From positions 7,688,001-7,752,000 of the forward strand of contig NC_057788.1 of assembly GCF_014905175.1 (NCBI RefSeq): a stretch of 64,000 nucleotides of DNA, given 5' to 3'. Of this stretch, positions 34,435-49,400 are shown piece by piece. Below the pieces are notes generated by a model, which saw only the letters and a list, made by a program, of their open reading frames with translations, did not search any database and had not been told where the DNA came from. Numbering within the stretch: the first letter of the stretch is position 1; every line of letters starts with the position of its first letter. The translations under genes and the position numbers were made by a program. The stretch is from Aphidius gifuensis. Taxonomy: Eukaryota > Arthropoda > Insecta > Hymenoptera > Braconidae.

Positions 34435-37400
34435 TCATGGTCTTTGATGATCAGGCGTTGATTTTAATATGTCAGGTTGCGTTGGAAGACAACTCGAACC
34501 TTCGAGAAAGAAAGATCAATGATAATAATAAAAATAATAATTAATAATAATACTGAACAATTTGTTTTTTAAATTTATAATTGAAAAAAAAAATATATAA
34601 TTTCTTTATCGTTATTCGATTGAAAAATTACCAGTTGCTGGTCTCATCGTTGATTTAATTGATCTATGAGATCCATTTCTAGTCAGTGTATTCATCTGTG
34701 GTGTTCCTGGCAATGTATGACCCAGTGCATTCATATAATCAGCAATTAGTAGTGTTATTTCTAAAATCTGTAGACAAAAAAAAAAAACATGATAATTATG
34801 ATTCTTAATTGATTGAATTGATGTTACAATTTTCTTTGCTTACTTTTGGTTTGCTTAGTGCAAAAATTAATTTTTGTTCAGCAGCACCATCATCTGGACA
34901 TGCAACAAGCATAAAATCATCCAAACAACCACCAAATGTAACAATATTTGAATAATTATAACGATACATAACAGCCATTGTTTGTAATTCAAGTAATGTT
35001 ACACTATCTTCAGAAACAGTTATCCATAATGTTATTGGTTCATGTTGTTTTAGTTTAGCTTGATATAAAGTTGCACCAAAATATGGCCATTTTCTTGTAC
35101 ATGTTAAATATATTCTAACACAATCAACAACACTTCTACCCTTTAAGCCAATCCATTTTTCTTGTAATTTTTCTTGTAAATCACGTAATTGTTCAGCAGT
35201 TATATTTGTACGATATCTTATTGGATAAAATTTATCAAGTGCTTGTAATACCAAATGATTTGGATTACTACCTTGACCACTACCTCTTCCTTTGTCATTA
35301 TGATATTCACCATAATCAATTTGTGCCATTAATGAAGCAAGTTCAAATGCTAATTCACGATTTAAAGGAAATTTACCATGTACAACTTGTTGATTAACTT
35401 GATAACATAATAATAAACGTTCTCTATCTGTTTCCATTTTAGCTGCTGCACGCCAATAACATCTTGATTTATATGTTAATTGTATAACACGTGTATTTTC
35501 AAATTTACCAGAACCTTTTTCACGTAATGCTGTTTCCCATTTTGATATAATATCACATAGTTTTGATTGTAAATCAATAAAATGTTCTAAATCTTTTTCA
35601 ATTGGATCATCACTAAATAATGTAAAACCAGATTGATGTACATCACGACATCCAATTTCTTGATTAAGTGTATGAATAAATTCTTCAATTGTTGTACTAC
35701 CATCAAAGCTAACAACTTGATAAGTACCATTTATAAAATGTACTGGTATTGCATGTGGTAAAGAATGATGATATGGATTTTTTAAAAGTATTGATAATAC
35801 TTCCATTCGTGATGGTTTAACTTCTCTTCCACTATTTTGTAATGTTCGTTCTAGTGCACGTTCACAATATGCTGCATATTTACCGCATTCAGTTCTATAA
35901 AAAAAACCAAAATCAATTAAAATAAATTGCATTAATTTAATGATGTAAAAACTTACTTTGAATCTGCATTACGTTGCAAATGAAGTTTCAGGTACCAGAG
36001 TAGACGATTATTTTTCGGTAAAAATAATGATACAGCAAGTGATAATAATTGCCATCCTTGTACCAATACATATTGAGCCGGATTTGTTTTGCAGTCGAGT
36101 ATGTTTGATGTTGAATGACCCTGTGTGAGCGTGGGACTGTGAGAAGTTGATGCAGTTGATTGGGCATCTGCATTTTCACCACCCCCATTTGCAGCGGGGC
36201 TTTGCGTATCACAGGTGAAGAGCGATTGCGTGGCGCACAGTAGGAGCTGCTGCAATATGGTATGCTGGCGTACTACTACATCCGTTTTTTTTTTTTTTTT
36301 AAATTACATCACAGACCTAATTTCGATATTCTATTTCTATTTTTTTAAATTAATTATCATCGCGAAACTAAATTGACTCTATGCTTGATTAATTTTGAAG
36401 CTTTATTATTATTTTTCTTTTTTTGTTTTCTTTTTATTCCACATATTTATGATGACGATAATAATTCAAGTGAATAATGAATTTAATTAACATGTCAACC
36501 GAGTATAATTATCATTATAAGCATGATTTATATTATTTAATAAATGAATAATAATACCTGCATATGTGACCCATCTCTGACATGATGAGAATAATTAATT
36601 TATAATTTTCTCAAGTTAGTGTGCAAATGCAAAAGGTTTGGGTACAATTGCAGTTGGGATAATAAAGTGAAAAAAAAAAACAAATAATTTTTAATTACAA
36701 AAATAAATGAGCTGTTGTTCTCTTTTTGTTTTTTTTTTTTTTAAATTGAAAAACAAAATCAAAACACAAATAAGGGTGGAAGGTAAATAAGCTCAAGGGT
36801 AACAATTTAAATTTAATTTGCACTAGAAGGTATGACACCCCATCCATGACACTTGTAAATGATAATTAAGCAGGGATGGAGGTTCACTCGGTTTATATTT
36901 AATTTAATTTAATTTGCTTTTTGTCATTTTCGAATCTACTATTTAATTGCATTTTTTAAAAATTAAAATACAAATTTAAACTAATTTTTTTTCAAGCGGC
37001 ATACGAAATAAAAAAATAAATAAGAAAAAAAAAATTAAATAATAATAGTTTTTTGTTTTTATATAATTGCAAAATATCAATTGATCAGAGGCAAGAGTTG
37101 ATTTAAAAAAAAAAAAAAAAAATTGTTTTTCTGTGTGTTTTTATATAGATATATTTTTTTTTTTTTGGATTTTTTATTTTTATTTATGTACACCAACATA
37201 CCATTCTGCAAGTGTTTGTGAATAGCTCAATAATATTTTGACGAATAATTATTATTAAAATTGAATTTGAAATATAATTAAAATAATTATTTTTTTTGAT
37301 AAATTGATTATCTATTGATTGTTTTGAGTAAGTGAAATTCGCCAAAATATTTTAGAGCTCTCGTGTGAAGGGTTTATGATTTATGACAACAAAGATAGGT

Positions 37401-40400
37401 GATTTAAAATATAAAAATAATAGAGGAGCTCAATTGAGCGTGATAATGACACATAAACACGCAAACACAACATGCAACTTAAATATTATTTCAATAATAA
37501 AATTAGGGCGCACAATATAGCGCATTCAAAAGCAGCAAATAATAAAAAAAATTGTGAATATATGTTATTAAATAAAAATCAATTTTTTTTTATGTATCAA
37601 CTTGGTCAAGTATTACCTTCAAGTCTTTGAAAAAGTTAATGGAAAATTAAGCTTTCGTTGAAATGAAAAGTAAAGTTGAGATAATTATGTAGAAAAAAAA
37701 AAAAAAATGTTAGTTTACGTTGGATTGAATATTCCATGGTAAAATACTTGACCAAGGATACTTCATGTACCATTTTTTTATTGACTCATGAAATGTGTAG
37801 AAAAAAAAATAATAAATTTAATTAAAATTACTAAATTTTGAATAATTTAATATTGAAAAGGTACGTTTGTTGTTTTTTAATTTGTCAATCACAAACGTAC
37901 ATATTTAAAATAAAAATATATAAAAAAATAGTACATGAAATATAAATTTTGTTAAACAACAAGCAAGACTTACAACACGCGCAGTACCCAGCGAGACAAT
38001 TTTGGCGGCCTTTTTTACCTGTACGCCCAATCGTTGCTGAGTATGACGACTTGTTTGTTTAACAAGTGCACAAATAAATTCCGACTGTAACTCTGGTTGA
38101 TCTAGGCATTGTTGTAGTGCATTTTGTGCAAGTACCACATGATAATCAATGCCAGCTTGTTCCACAGCAACTGACATAAATAGTTGACAGGCCTAAAACA
38201 TCACCACAAAAAAATCCAGCCAATAATTAGAATTGATTTTTACTTATTCTCAAGTATTTATAAATTAAAATTGTACCTTGAATAATTTAATTGCTTCAGA
38301 CTGTAGTGTCTCAGATGTAAGACTAGTTAATGGACTCGTAATATTTTCTTTAGTATGTAATAATAGCGGATGTCTCCAAAGTACACATCCAGGATCTCCA
38401 TCTGTTTCCATAAGTCGTTGTACTAATTGTTCATATTGTGTTCCATCACTTGGTCCACCACCTGACACAACAGTTAAATGATATAACCAACTATCTTTAT
38501 CTTGTTTATGTGGCATTAATAAATATGTTGGTCCTTGATGAGTTGGAAATATTCCAATTGTTCTTTCATGTGGACATTCAGTATCTCTTTCTTCACTATC
38601 ACTATCAGATACATGTTCAACTTCTTCAACTCTTGCATCTCTCATATTTATTTGTCCAATTGGATTTGTATCACTTGGACATTTAAAATAAATAAACATT
38701 TTACCAATTAATACACACCAACATTTTTAGCATGTCCATTTTAACTTTAGTTAACCATCCTTGTATTGTTGGTTTATTATCTTCACGACTTAATAATAAT
38801 TTTGTTGCATTTCTTCTTTGTACATTTTGTAATACACGTATCCAATCTTCCATTGTTGCAATACAATCAGCTGTTAAATAATATGTTTTTTTACCAGTTG
38901 ATATTTCAAATGTTGATGCACCATCAGCACGTATTATACGACATACTTCATCAAGTAATATTTGTCCTTGTGGTTTTCTATTAATATCATTTTGATTTTT
39001 CCAATATGTTAATACACCATTTTTTAATACAAACCATCTTTTTCTCCATGTTTTTAATTTACCACCAAGTTTTGCAAGATGACCAGCTTTTTCTAATGAT
39101 TCAAGTCGTTTTGGACTTTCACCAGATACACGCATTAATAAACTTGGCATACTTGTCTCAAGTGATGTTGAACTAAGTGCATCTGGTGGAATTGCATAGT
39201 CTTCTGATAAACCAGATTCTAATGATGTATCTAAAATACCAAAAAAAGCGACAAGTTGTTATACAGTTTTTATACAATTAAATGCAATAAAATAATTTAC
39301 AAATAATGTTGTCTCACCACGTTTTACACTTTTACTTGGAGAACCACTTGAACTACGTTTTGCTGGACTTAAACTACTTGTTGTTTTGATACTTTTTGAT
39401 GGACTACTACCACTTCCCAATGATGAATCAGTATTATCTGATGAACTGTTTGTTATTCGTGTATTTGTTTCTGTTTGATTTGGATGTTCTTCACCATCAG
39501 AACTGTCATCAGAACTATCACCAAATGGCATAGATCGTATTTGACTTGCTCTACCTAAAATAATTTAATTAAATATTAAATTATTTAATTTAATGAAGAA
39601 AAATAATACAACAATTATTTACCTTTAACTGTTGCATATACTGGCACCGAAATATCACAATAACCTTGAGAATTATGAGCAGTTAAATTATGACCATGTG
39701 AATGTTTTGATGAATTTGTATTTGATGTTGATGATGGTGCAACTGATGCATCATCATTTGTCGGTGGTCCAATACCTAAACCTCCATCAGCAACTTGATA
39801 TATTTTTGCTTCCCAACTTGGAAATCTATGTAATGGTGGTGTTGGTGGTCTTGGAGCTGTTGTTGTTTCATTTGTTTGACCAGTCCAATTTATTCCTTCT
39901 CTACTTGGTGTATATATTTCAGCATAATCATGTAATGTTTCAGAATTTTCACTGTCACGATTTTTTTCTGATACTCCTGGTAGACTTGGTAACATTACAA
40001 GATTTTCCACTGCTGCTGCCAATTCCTCTGATAATAAACTATAAAAATAAAAATAATAATTTTCATGAATATTATTGTTTTTTTTTTTTTTTATGGAAAA
40101 AAATGTTTGAAATTTTTTTTTTTTCATGTAATCTTTGATAATGAAAATTTATATTTAATTTACATACGAAATTTTTCATTGTTTCTGCTGAAATTTAAAA
40201 ACCTATATGCCAAATTTATTTATTTATTTTGTTCTCGAAATTTGTTTTAAAATTTTTTTATTTTATTGGGAAAAAATTAAGGATGTATCCACTGAGGAAG
40301 TCTCAGGACGTTACAGGGTACCACACTATTTATTCCGGGAGCCACTATTACGTCGCGAGACCTCCCAAGGGGTGAATTATATATTATATTTTTTTTTCAT

Positions 40401-43400
40401 CTAACAAAAATAGATCAAAGCTAGCAAGCATTGCTGAATTTTCATTTTTATTTCTACTTGTTTTTTTTTCATAAAGCTTTATAAAATATTGATAAATAAT
40501 AACCTTGACGAATCCATGTTGGTTGTTGTGACGGCTTGTTGAATAGTACCACAAGCAGAAAGATGTCTCCTGTGACGTGTTGCAATTTGTGTTGATTCCC
40601 CAGTGGTTGTTTGATGAACGCTCTCTGGAATTGTTTGTGGCGTTGCTTCTAAAATTTCTGAACGTCTACGGAGTGTTGTATCAACCTCAAGGGACAAAGA
40701 TGCTCTTGTTGTTGGTATCTAGATATTTATTAATTCATTTAAAATATATATCTCTATTGCTTCTTTATTTATTCATCATGCTTAAGAAATTAATAATTTA
40801 TTTAAATTAAAAATTCATTAAGCCGTAAAGATATACCTTAATTATCTCTATGAAAAAAAAATTTAACAAATTTAAAAATTAACTTACAATTGGTGGTCTT
40901 AGTCCAATATTGGTAATATGATTACGTAATAATTCCAATTGTTGATTACACTTATTATTTTGTTCACGTAAATGTTGATTTTGTTGTTCAAGTTCACGTA
41001 ATTTATTTGTCACCCACTCTTTTATTCTTGCTGCTTTGGCTTCAACTTGTCTTGCGTCTTGTAGTCTTAATTGTCTCTATTTAAAACAAAAAAAAAAACA
41101 AACAAACAACAATTAATATTATTTCAAAAATAATAATAATTATTATTCTATACAATATTTATACCTGTTCTTCAACTTGTGTTTCTAATTTTGATATACA
41201 AGCACAATGTACTTCTTCAATTTTATCATTCTGTGTACCAGAAGTTGATGCCAATGATGAATGAGCTGGTGATTCAACTCCAGATGTACTCAGACTGTTG
41301 TATTCACCCTTAACTAACCGTTCCTCCATCATCCGAACCTTTAACATGACAAATAATTAATTAAATTATTATTTTACATAAACAATAATAGTTATTTGAA
41401 AAAAAAAAAAATATATTAACATATTAATAATTATTATTGAAGATGACGTTGACCCTTGAATTTAATTTTCTATATAGTAATGGTTATGATGGTGGTGGTG
41501 TCCATGGGGCAGCTGTCAAAAATCGATATTGCTTATGTACATGCAAGTAAAATCGTGGATACCCCGAGGGTTCTTTTTTATTTATTTTTTTCTTTCTCTA
41601 CTTACTCATCCACCAAATCAATACGAAACAGAGTTATCAAATAAAATTTCATCAAACTTCTTTAGAAATAAATCTTTTAATAATTATTATTTATATCATT
41701 ATTATAAATATTATTTAATTTTATTAGCGAATTATTTAAATATTTAAATTATACAAAGAATTTTTAAAAAATAAACAGGCGGTTGTTGACCATCTGTTTG
41801 TAAAATATTTAAATTTTGCCATTCACCTACGAATTTTTTTAAATTAAAAAAAAAACACACACAAAGAGTTGATTTTAACTGTAAAATTATTGATGAAAAA
41901 AAGCTTTAATTTTAAATAGTTTCTTACCACAAAATGAGTATGCCATATTGTTGAATCTCAAAATGTTTTTAAACTTTTAAAATCCACTGAAGTTAAATTT
42001 TTATTTTTCTATTTTTTTGTAAAATCATAAAATGCTCAACTTTTGATGTTTACGGTAGCAAGTTCAGTGATATGAAATAGTTAACTCACTGAGTAACGAA
42101 AGAAAAATTTAAAAAAAAAAATATGAATGCTTTGATTCAGATGAGCATCACACGAAGCTCAAACGAGGGAGTGAAATGAAGCATCAAGAAAGTAAAAAAC
42201 CATGCAAATATAAACTTGGGGTAAAAGTGTTTTACAGTAGTCTGTATACATTGGTGAATGTATGAAATTGAACTGAATTTTGTCGTGTAGATTTTTAGTG
42301 TACTTTCTGTGGGGGTTTCTCAGATACTGGGTGAGTCATGCTGGCTCGTGGCCAAACTAAACGCCTAGTGTTGTTGAAAGGGCTGGCGACAGTGGTGGCA
42401 GTATAAAAAAAGAAAAAATATATATATATAGATATAAAAATACTAGGATGGTGGGAGTAAGAGGGTGAACAATAAAAGAGATATAAAAAATTGATAGTTT
42501 ACAATTACAAACGAGACAAGTACGTTATATTTTATGGCAGTAGTAAAAACATATAATAATCAGACATGCAAAATAATAACATTTAAATTTAATTTTTTTT
42601 TCTTTTTATAATATACAGATTATTTTGCATTACAGAAGATTAATATTTTATTTTTTTAATTAATTTTTTAAATGTCATTCAACTTTTGTTATTGTATTTT
42701 TTATTTTATTCTTTTGAGGAGAGACAAATTAAGGGAAGACTGAATTAGTCATCAAGTTTTTCTGGCTTAATGCCAAAATTTTGGCTTTTTTTTTTTTACA
42801 AAAAAGACAAATAGTACGAATGATGAGGGAGAAAATAAAATTAAAAAAATAGTAATGATGATAATTATAATAATAAAATAAAATAAATCTTCATGGTACG
42901 TAAAATTTGTTGAAACTAAAATAGGCGAATAAACTGGCGCCAGTAGACGACTCATTCATGTCTATTTTATTATTTTTCATTAAATAAATTAAATTTTAAT
43001 ATTTACTTTATTATTAAAATTATATTATTTTTTTTAATATTAATAATTAAAAATTTGATTATTTTTTTTGTTTTTTTTTTCACTGTAAATTTTTACCTTT
43101 CATCGGTGTCACCTGGCGGGGTGCATTATTGAAAAACAAGCTGATGACACGTTGATGTAAACTCCGATAGAAAAACGTGATGCAAAACGATAACAAAAAA
43201 AAAAAATTGTCACGTGGAACAATCACAAACGAAATAATGCGGTAATTTTTTGTTAAATTTTTTTTAGATTCTTATTTTTTCTTATTATTTCGAGACAGAT
43301 AGAAAATACTTTTTGATATATATCACAATACGTCACGTGATAAATTGTGTATTATTGAAAAAAGAAAAAAAAAAAAAACAAAGAAATGTTGGCTGTGGCT

Positions 43401-46400
43401 GATCTGCCATTTTGATATTTTTATATTACAATGTTGGCAAAAATCAATGCGAAGCGCGCATTATATTATGCGCGATGGAGCACAATGAAAATTGAAAATT
43501 TAATTGTTATTTTCATATACAAAAAGCCATTAAATTTACAGTAGAAATGTACGTTCATTAAACTTTGTTATACAAAAAAGTCGAGAAAAAAACAAATTAG
43601 TTTTGGGATTACAATAGAAAGCTCCAACAAAGATTAATTTAAAATACTAGATATTTTTTTTATGTTTCCATAGAACGCTATACCAAAAGATACAATCATT
43701 TGAAGGCAATAGAAAAAGCTCGGAGCTTTTAGCAAGTGCCGGTAAGCTTGCAATTTTTCAACCCCTAAAATACAAGGGTGGTAAAATAAATTTTATACCG
43801 ATAATTCAGTTGCAAGATAAAATAGAAAACTTCTCTTTATTTTTTTTTCTTCAACCCTTATTATTATATTTCTATTTTTATAAATTATTTTCTAAATATA
43901 AATTTGATAAAATTACCTTATCTTCTGCCTCATCTGCTCTTCCTTCGGCATCTAAAACTCGCTGCTCAAGTTCCGACAGCTGCAACATTAAACAGAAAAT
44001 AAAATATATTAAAAATTAATCATAAAAATAAAATATAAACTAAAATCACTTAAAATATGTTGTTATTATATAAAAGCCAGTGGGGTTTTTTTTTTTTAAC
44101 ATTTTTTTTTTTGTCTTTTAAATAATAAACACAGCGTTGATGGATTTAGACATGAATAATTTTTTTACTGGCATTTTAAATTTCCGTTATTTTTGATTAT
44201 TTTTTTTCATTTTAAAATTAATTAAAATTTATTTATGCAACAAGTGTATTATAATTAAATTAAATTAACTTTTTTAATTAAATTTATAGCTTTGTTTTGA
44301 ATTCAAAATTTTCAATACAAAAAAATTTCAAAATAAAATTTTTCATTTAATTATAACAACGAGAGAAAAAATAGTTTAATTCAAATTAAAAATTTTTAAC
44401 AGTTGAATTAACAATTGTAAAAATTTATTAAAATCTAAATTTATAATTGACAATTATTTTTATTGATTTAATTTAAATATTTCATGATTTTTTTTACGTT
44501 ACATTAGTTTTTTTTTCAATGTAAATTGATAATTTTAAAATTCAGTATAAAAGTTCAATAAATATATGACAATAAATTAGTTCATTTGGCTATTTATAAT
44601 GACGACTTGAAGTATTTGATGTATAGCGTGTTGAATATGTGAGGATTTGCCGAGAATATGTGATTAATTAATGTTGGGGTTAATCGATGGGTCAAACCTG
44701 AGGCTTGAAGTTTAATTGCAATGTCCCTGGGTCAATCATAATATATATTGTATTGTTATAGTCATGTCTTCTCATGACATCTGTTAATTTATAATAACAA
44801 TATTCATATATCCTCAATGGGAATTTAATTTCCATATTTATTTCGAGGGGTTTATTTCACAAATTAAAACAACAAAATATTTCATTTGTAATTACTCAAA
44901 GTTAGCATTAATTAATACATTATAAAATTATTTAAAAAATATAATTTTTATGTAATTATTTGGAGTATTTTAAATTACTCAAAACCATTTAAATTACAAG
45001 CTTCTAAAATCTTTACATTAATCCATTAAAATTACACGAAAACATTCAAAATCTCCCTAAAATTATTTTTTCATTTTATAAATATTTTTATTATTTATTA
45101 TATAATTCTATTAAAAGCTCTACTTTTGTATAATCTGATTTTTTTAATATAAAAATAATCTTCTTTTGTATTCGAGTTTCTATATTGACAGTTTTTTTTT
45201 TTTGATTGATTTGATCCTTTGAAAAATATAATATTATATAATTCAATTGATAATAATATATTCATAAAAATGAAAAGAATAAAATAACAATATCATATCT
45301 TGAAAATTGAATAACATATTTGCATTGAATTTTGAATATTCTCTGAGGAATATTCAACTGATAATATCAAGTCTACGGAGATTTGTGATAAAAAGCAATT
45401 GTACACAGCAATTTAATGTAAAGCTTTAAAAACATGCTTGGTATAAAATTCAATTTGACTAGCTTTGAGCAATTTATTACCTGAAAAATCACAAATTCAA
45501 TTGCTAAAAAAGAATGACAAAAATATTTTCATGCTGCTATACAATAAAGTTAATTCAATATTACAATATCGATTTGAATATACATATTGTGTACTCAACT
45601 TTGGGTTCAAAGAAGAGAAAAACAAAAATGTATATTATCTTTGTGAAATTTTGTGAAAAGTCTTAGTCTAAAATTCTTTAATCCCAAGAGGGCCATACAT
45701 TAATTACAATAAGAGAGAATATGACCCAGCATTGTGGTTGAAAGCTTTGATAAATCTCATGAGACTGTGGTAAATCCTCACATCAGTGAATTTATATTCT
45801 AAATTCAACATGTTTATACAAATTTACTTAAATTTAAAATCATTGAATAATTAATTTCTTTATTTAAAATTATTTTTTTTTAAATTATCTAATTCTAATG
45901 TAAAATAAAGATCCAGACAGATTGAGTTAGACTATTTTTATTTTATAACTAACAATTTATCAACTTTTTAAGTGAAAAGTTGACGAACTTTATCTTCATT
46001 TGAACACTCGTCCAGTGGGACTTTTATTTTTTCGTTTAGTCTTTGAACATATAGGTATATGAAAAAAAAAGATATCATATAATAATGATAAAGTTTATAT
46101 ATATGAAAAATAAAATTTAGTGAGTGACTTTTTACATGTCGTTGACTTGGAAAAGTGTAATGTCTGGCTGTAGTGTGGATAGCTGTACAGATATATCTTG
46201 AGTATAGTTTTATGTATAAATGGAAGAAAAAAAAAAAAAAAGACAAGTACCAAATGCAAGTAGAAAATGTGAAAAAAAAAAGGGATATATATATAAGAAA
46301 CCGAAAGCTGCGGCTTATGGTCCAAAAGAAGAGACTGGAAACGACACTAGGGCGTTTGAGAAATCGCTTAGGGATCCAAGTAGTTTTCCAACCTAGATAA

Positions 46401-49400
46401 AGAAAAAAAAAAAGCTTCAAGTTTTTTTGTAATGATTTTAACCCAGATGCGTTCTCATGTGTGTATTTTATTGTTCTTTTTGAATCAAAAACTAAACTTT
46501 TACTTGAAAAACTTGTTCTCGTTTAAATGAACTATATAAATTATTACTAGATATCAATAGTTAATTAAAATAATTTTATATTATTTTATGTTAATTAAAG
46601 TATTAAATTTTGGATAAATTCTTGATATTAATTTTGTATATTCATATAGCAAAATATTATTTTAGTAAATTTTACATGGGGTGGGTTTTATTTTTGTTTT
46701 AAATTTTATAATGCCAATAAAGCACAAAAGATTTTAGAGATAGTTAAAATGTTGATGATGACATGAGCTTAGATACTCGAGATAAATAAATAAGAATATA
46801 AAAATCTTAATGAAAGTTGATTATACTCAATGAGGCATTTAGCTTTTCCATTGTGAAAAACAGTATATATATATATCCAGCTCAATTAGGACAGTGTTTC
46901 ACAGAACTAGAAATATCTCTTAGGATCCAAGTGCTTTTGGTGATTTGGCACATGCGGTGTGGTTACCACTGCACAAGACCAAAACGCTAAATTCCCCCTT
47001 GGCCAATTTCAAATGGTCTACTATACTAAATGGTATTACTGGTAGAATTAATTTTTCCGTCGACAAATATATATATATTATATTAATAAATATATTTTAT
47101 AAAATTAAATTTAATGATATAAAAGGATTTAAAATAAGGGTCGATAATACTCATGCCAACAGAAAAAAATAAAAATAGAATTTCTTTTATCTGATAAATA
47201 TTTTATTCAATTACATTTTATACTCAGACAAAATTTATTATTTATTTATTTTTATCATTGCTAAAATTAATCCATAAATTTCAATAATTTTTTTTTTTTT
47301 ATTTTTCAATTTACAAATGAAAAATAAACCACAGAAAAAAATTAAAAAAAAAAAACTTCAAAGGACTGTATTTTAAAGATAAAATAATAATAATTTTTTT
47401 TTTTTTTTTTTATTAAATAAAAAAATATAATATTTTATTTTTTTAAAAGAAAAATAAGTTGTTTCAATCATATTGAAAAATTGCTTTGGCATATTTGTTT
47501 GTGTCAAAAAAAAAAAAATAAAATAAAACAAAAAAGGGATGATAAATTTGGGTAAAATAAAAATAAAATTGAAATGAAAATAATGTATATAGTAGACAAG
47601 TAAAAGTGATAGTTCATACACCTGATAGTCTTGTACCCAAGGGATTATGTCAGTAGCCTTGCCACACTTGTTGTGAATGATTGAACGATAAGAATGTTGG
47701 ACATTTTGTGAGGGTAACATCACAATTACCCTGATGATTCATGGTATCCATTAATCCCCATTACCAACAACAAATTTTTTCATTTTTCTTTTTATCTATA
47801 TACAAATAACACTAAATTTTTAATCCATCATTTTGCAAGTTATTTTAAATTTATGCTATAAAATCAATCAAATAATAGAATAAAAATTACGTGTTGAGTG
47901 ATAAGTATTTTATTTTTTTTATTTTTTTCAAAGTAGACATACAAATAAGTGTAAATATAAATCAACGTTATTTGTCGTCACAGCAGCAAGTGATCGGATA
48001 AGTGTGCCATAAAAAAACATTGTACTTTAGCAATAGTGGGTGGGTGGGAGAGAGGGAGAGAGGAAAAAAGAGGTTCACACAGGGCAAAAAAAAAAAAGAG
48101 AAAAATAAGTAATATATAGAACATCGTTCATGGGTATTTATTTCTATTTGACGTTGCTCTTTTGCTGTTGTAAAACGAAAGAGAAATGTGTGTGGTAGTA
48201 AGCACTCAGATGGATGGGTGGATTTCGCAAAAGTGCCCGGGGGTAGCTAACAGACGCTGCTCGTTATATCGATGGCATCGATCCACCTAACCCGGGAAAA
48301 CGAGATGCGATATGGGAGAGAAAACCATACACTAAAATATTTCATTTTCCAATTTTATTTTATTTGTTAAGAACTTTAGCATCTTTTTCGTTTTTTTTTT
48401 TTCTATTTTTTACATCTTCAGCAAAGTAGAAAGTAATGAAGTTGAATGGTATATAGCAAATATAAAAATGATTGTTTTATTATATTCTTCAAGTATAAAA
48501 TAAAAAAAATGACAAACTCAGTATAAATTTTTTTGTCATTATTATATTTTACGTAAATATTATTGTATAAAATTTAAAAAGATAATTGTGAACGGTAAAT
48601 GATATCAACATCAATATAAAAATCATTAAAATTCTACTTTAATAAATAAAAATTAATTGATATTTTAAATTTTATTATTAACAAGATTATTATTAATTTT
48701 TTACTGAAATTATTATCTATTAAAATATTATTATGGACAGAATTATTTTATGGTAAAATAAATTTATACTTGCGATCACTTTGAATATACCAATGACCGG
48801 TATCACGATCTAATTTATAAATTTAAAATATATTCCTCGATATATCGTAAATAAATTTTTACGAGTTTTTTTTTCAAGTAAATTTTTCTACTAACAAGTT
48901 AATAAGATAAAAAAATTCGCTAATGATTTTTTTTTTGTTTTTAAATTAAAAAATATATATGCGTAAATTAATATTTAAGAATTTAATTTATACCAATATT
49001 AAATATCTTATATTAAATATAGAGAATCTTGAGTATAATGCGTTGGATTACGAAAAATAACGTGGGGTGAAAGCTAAGTGGTTCATTCAACGTGTTGTCA
49101 GAATATATTTACCGGAAACACCAGTTGAAATGAAAACTAGAGTCCTCTTTCGTCGTCGTTATTTTTTTTTTTTTAATTTACTATTTTTTTTTTTCACAAA
49201 ACTTATTTTTTCTTGCACGACTAAGACGAACATTCAGACACGTAACAAGTTTTTTTTTTATTTTAAAACTAGGTCATCAGATATATACATTTGAATTAAT
49301 TAAAATATTTCCATAAACAAACAAGTGACACGAAAAAGTAAAATAAAAAATAAATAAAATAATAAACATACACAAAGTTTGTGCAAAAACAAAAATTAAG

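Noticed and set aside
45968..46420. 150-codon minus-strand open frame
   Set aside because: Phe/Tyr/Lys-rich translation of A/T tracts; only the 46,300-46,400 part has coding-like composition, and there the plus strand reads better.
47373..47621. Continuation of the 47,720 open frame past its donor
   Set aside because: Turns into Phe/Ile/Lys homopolymer translation after the GTGTATG site; only the part before the donor is kept as a candidate exon.
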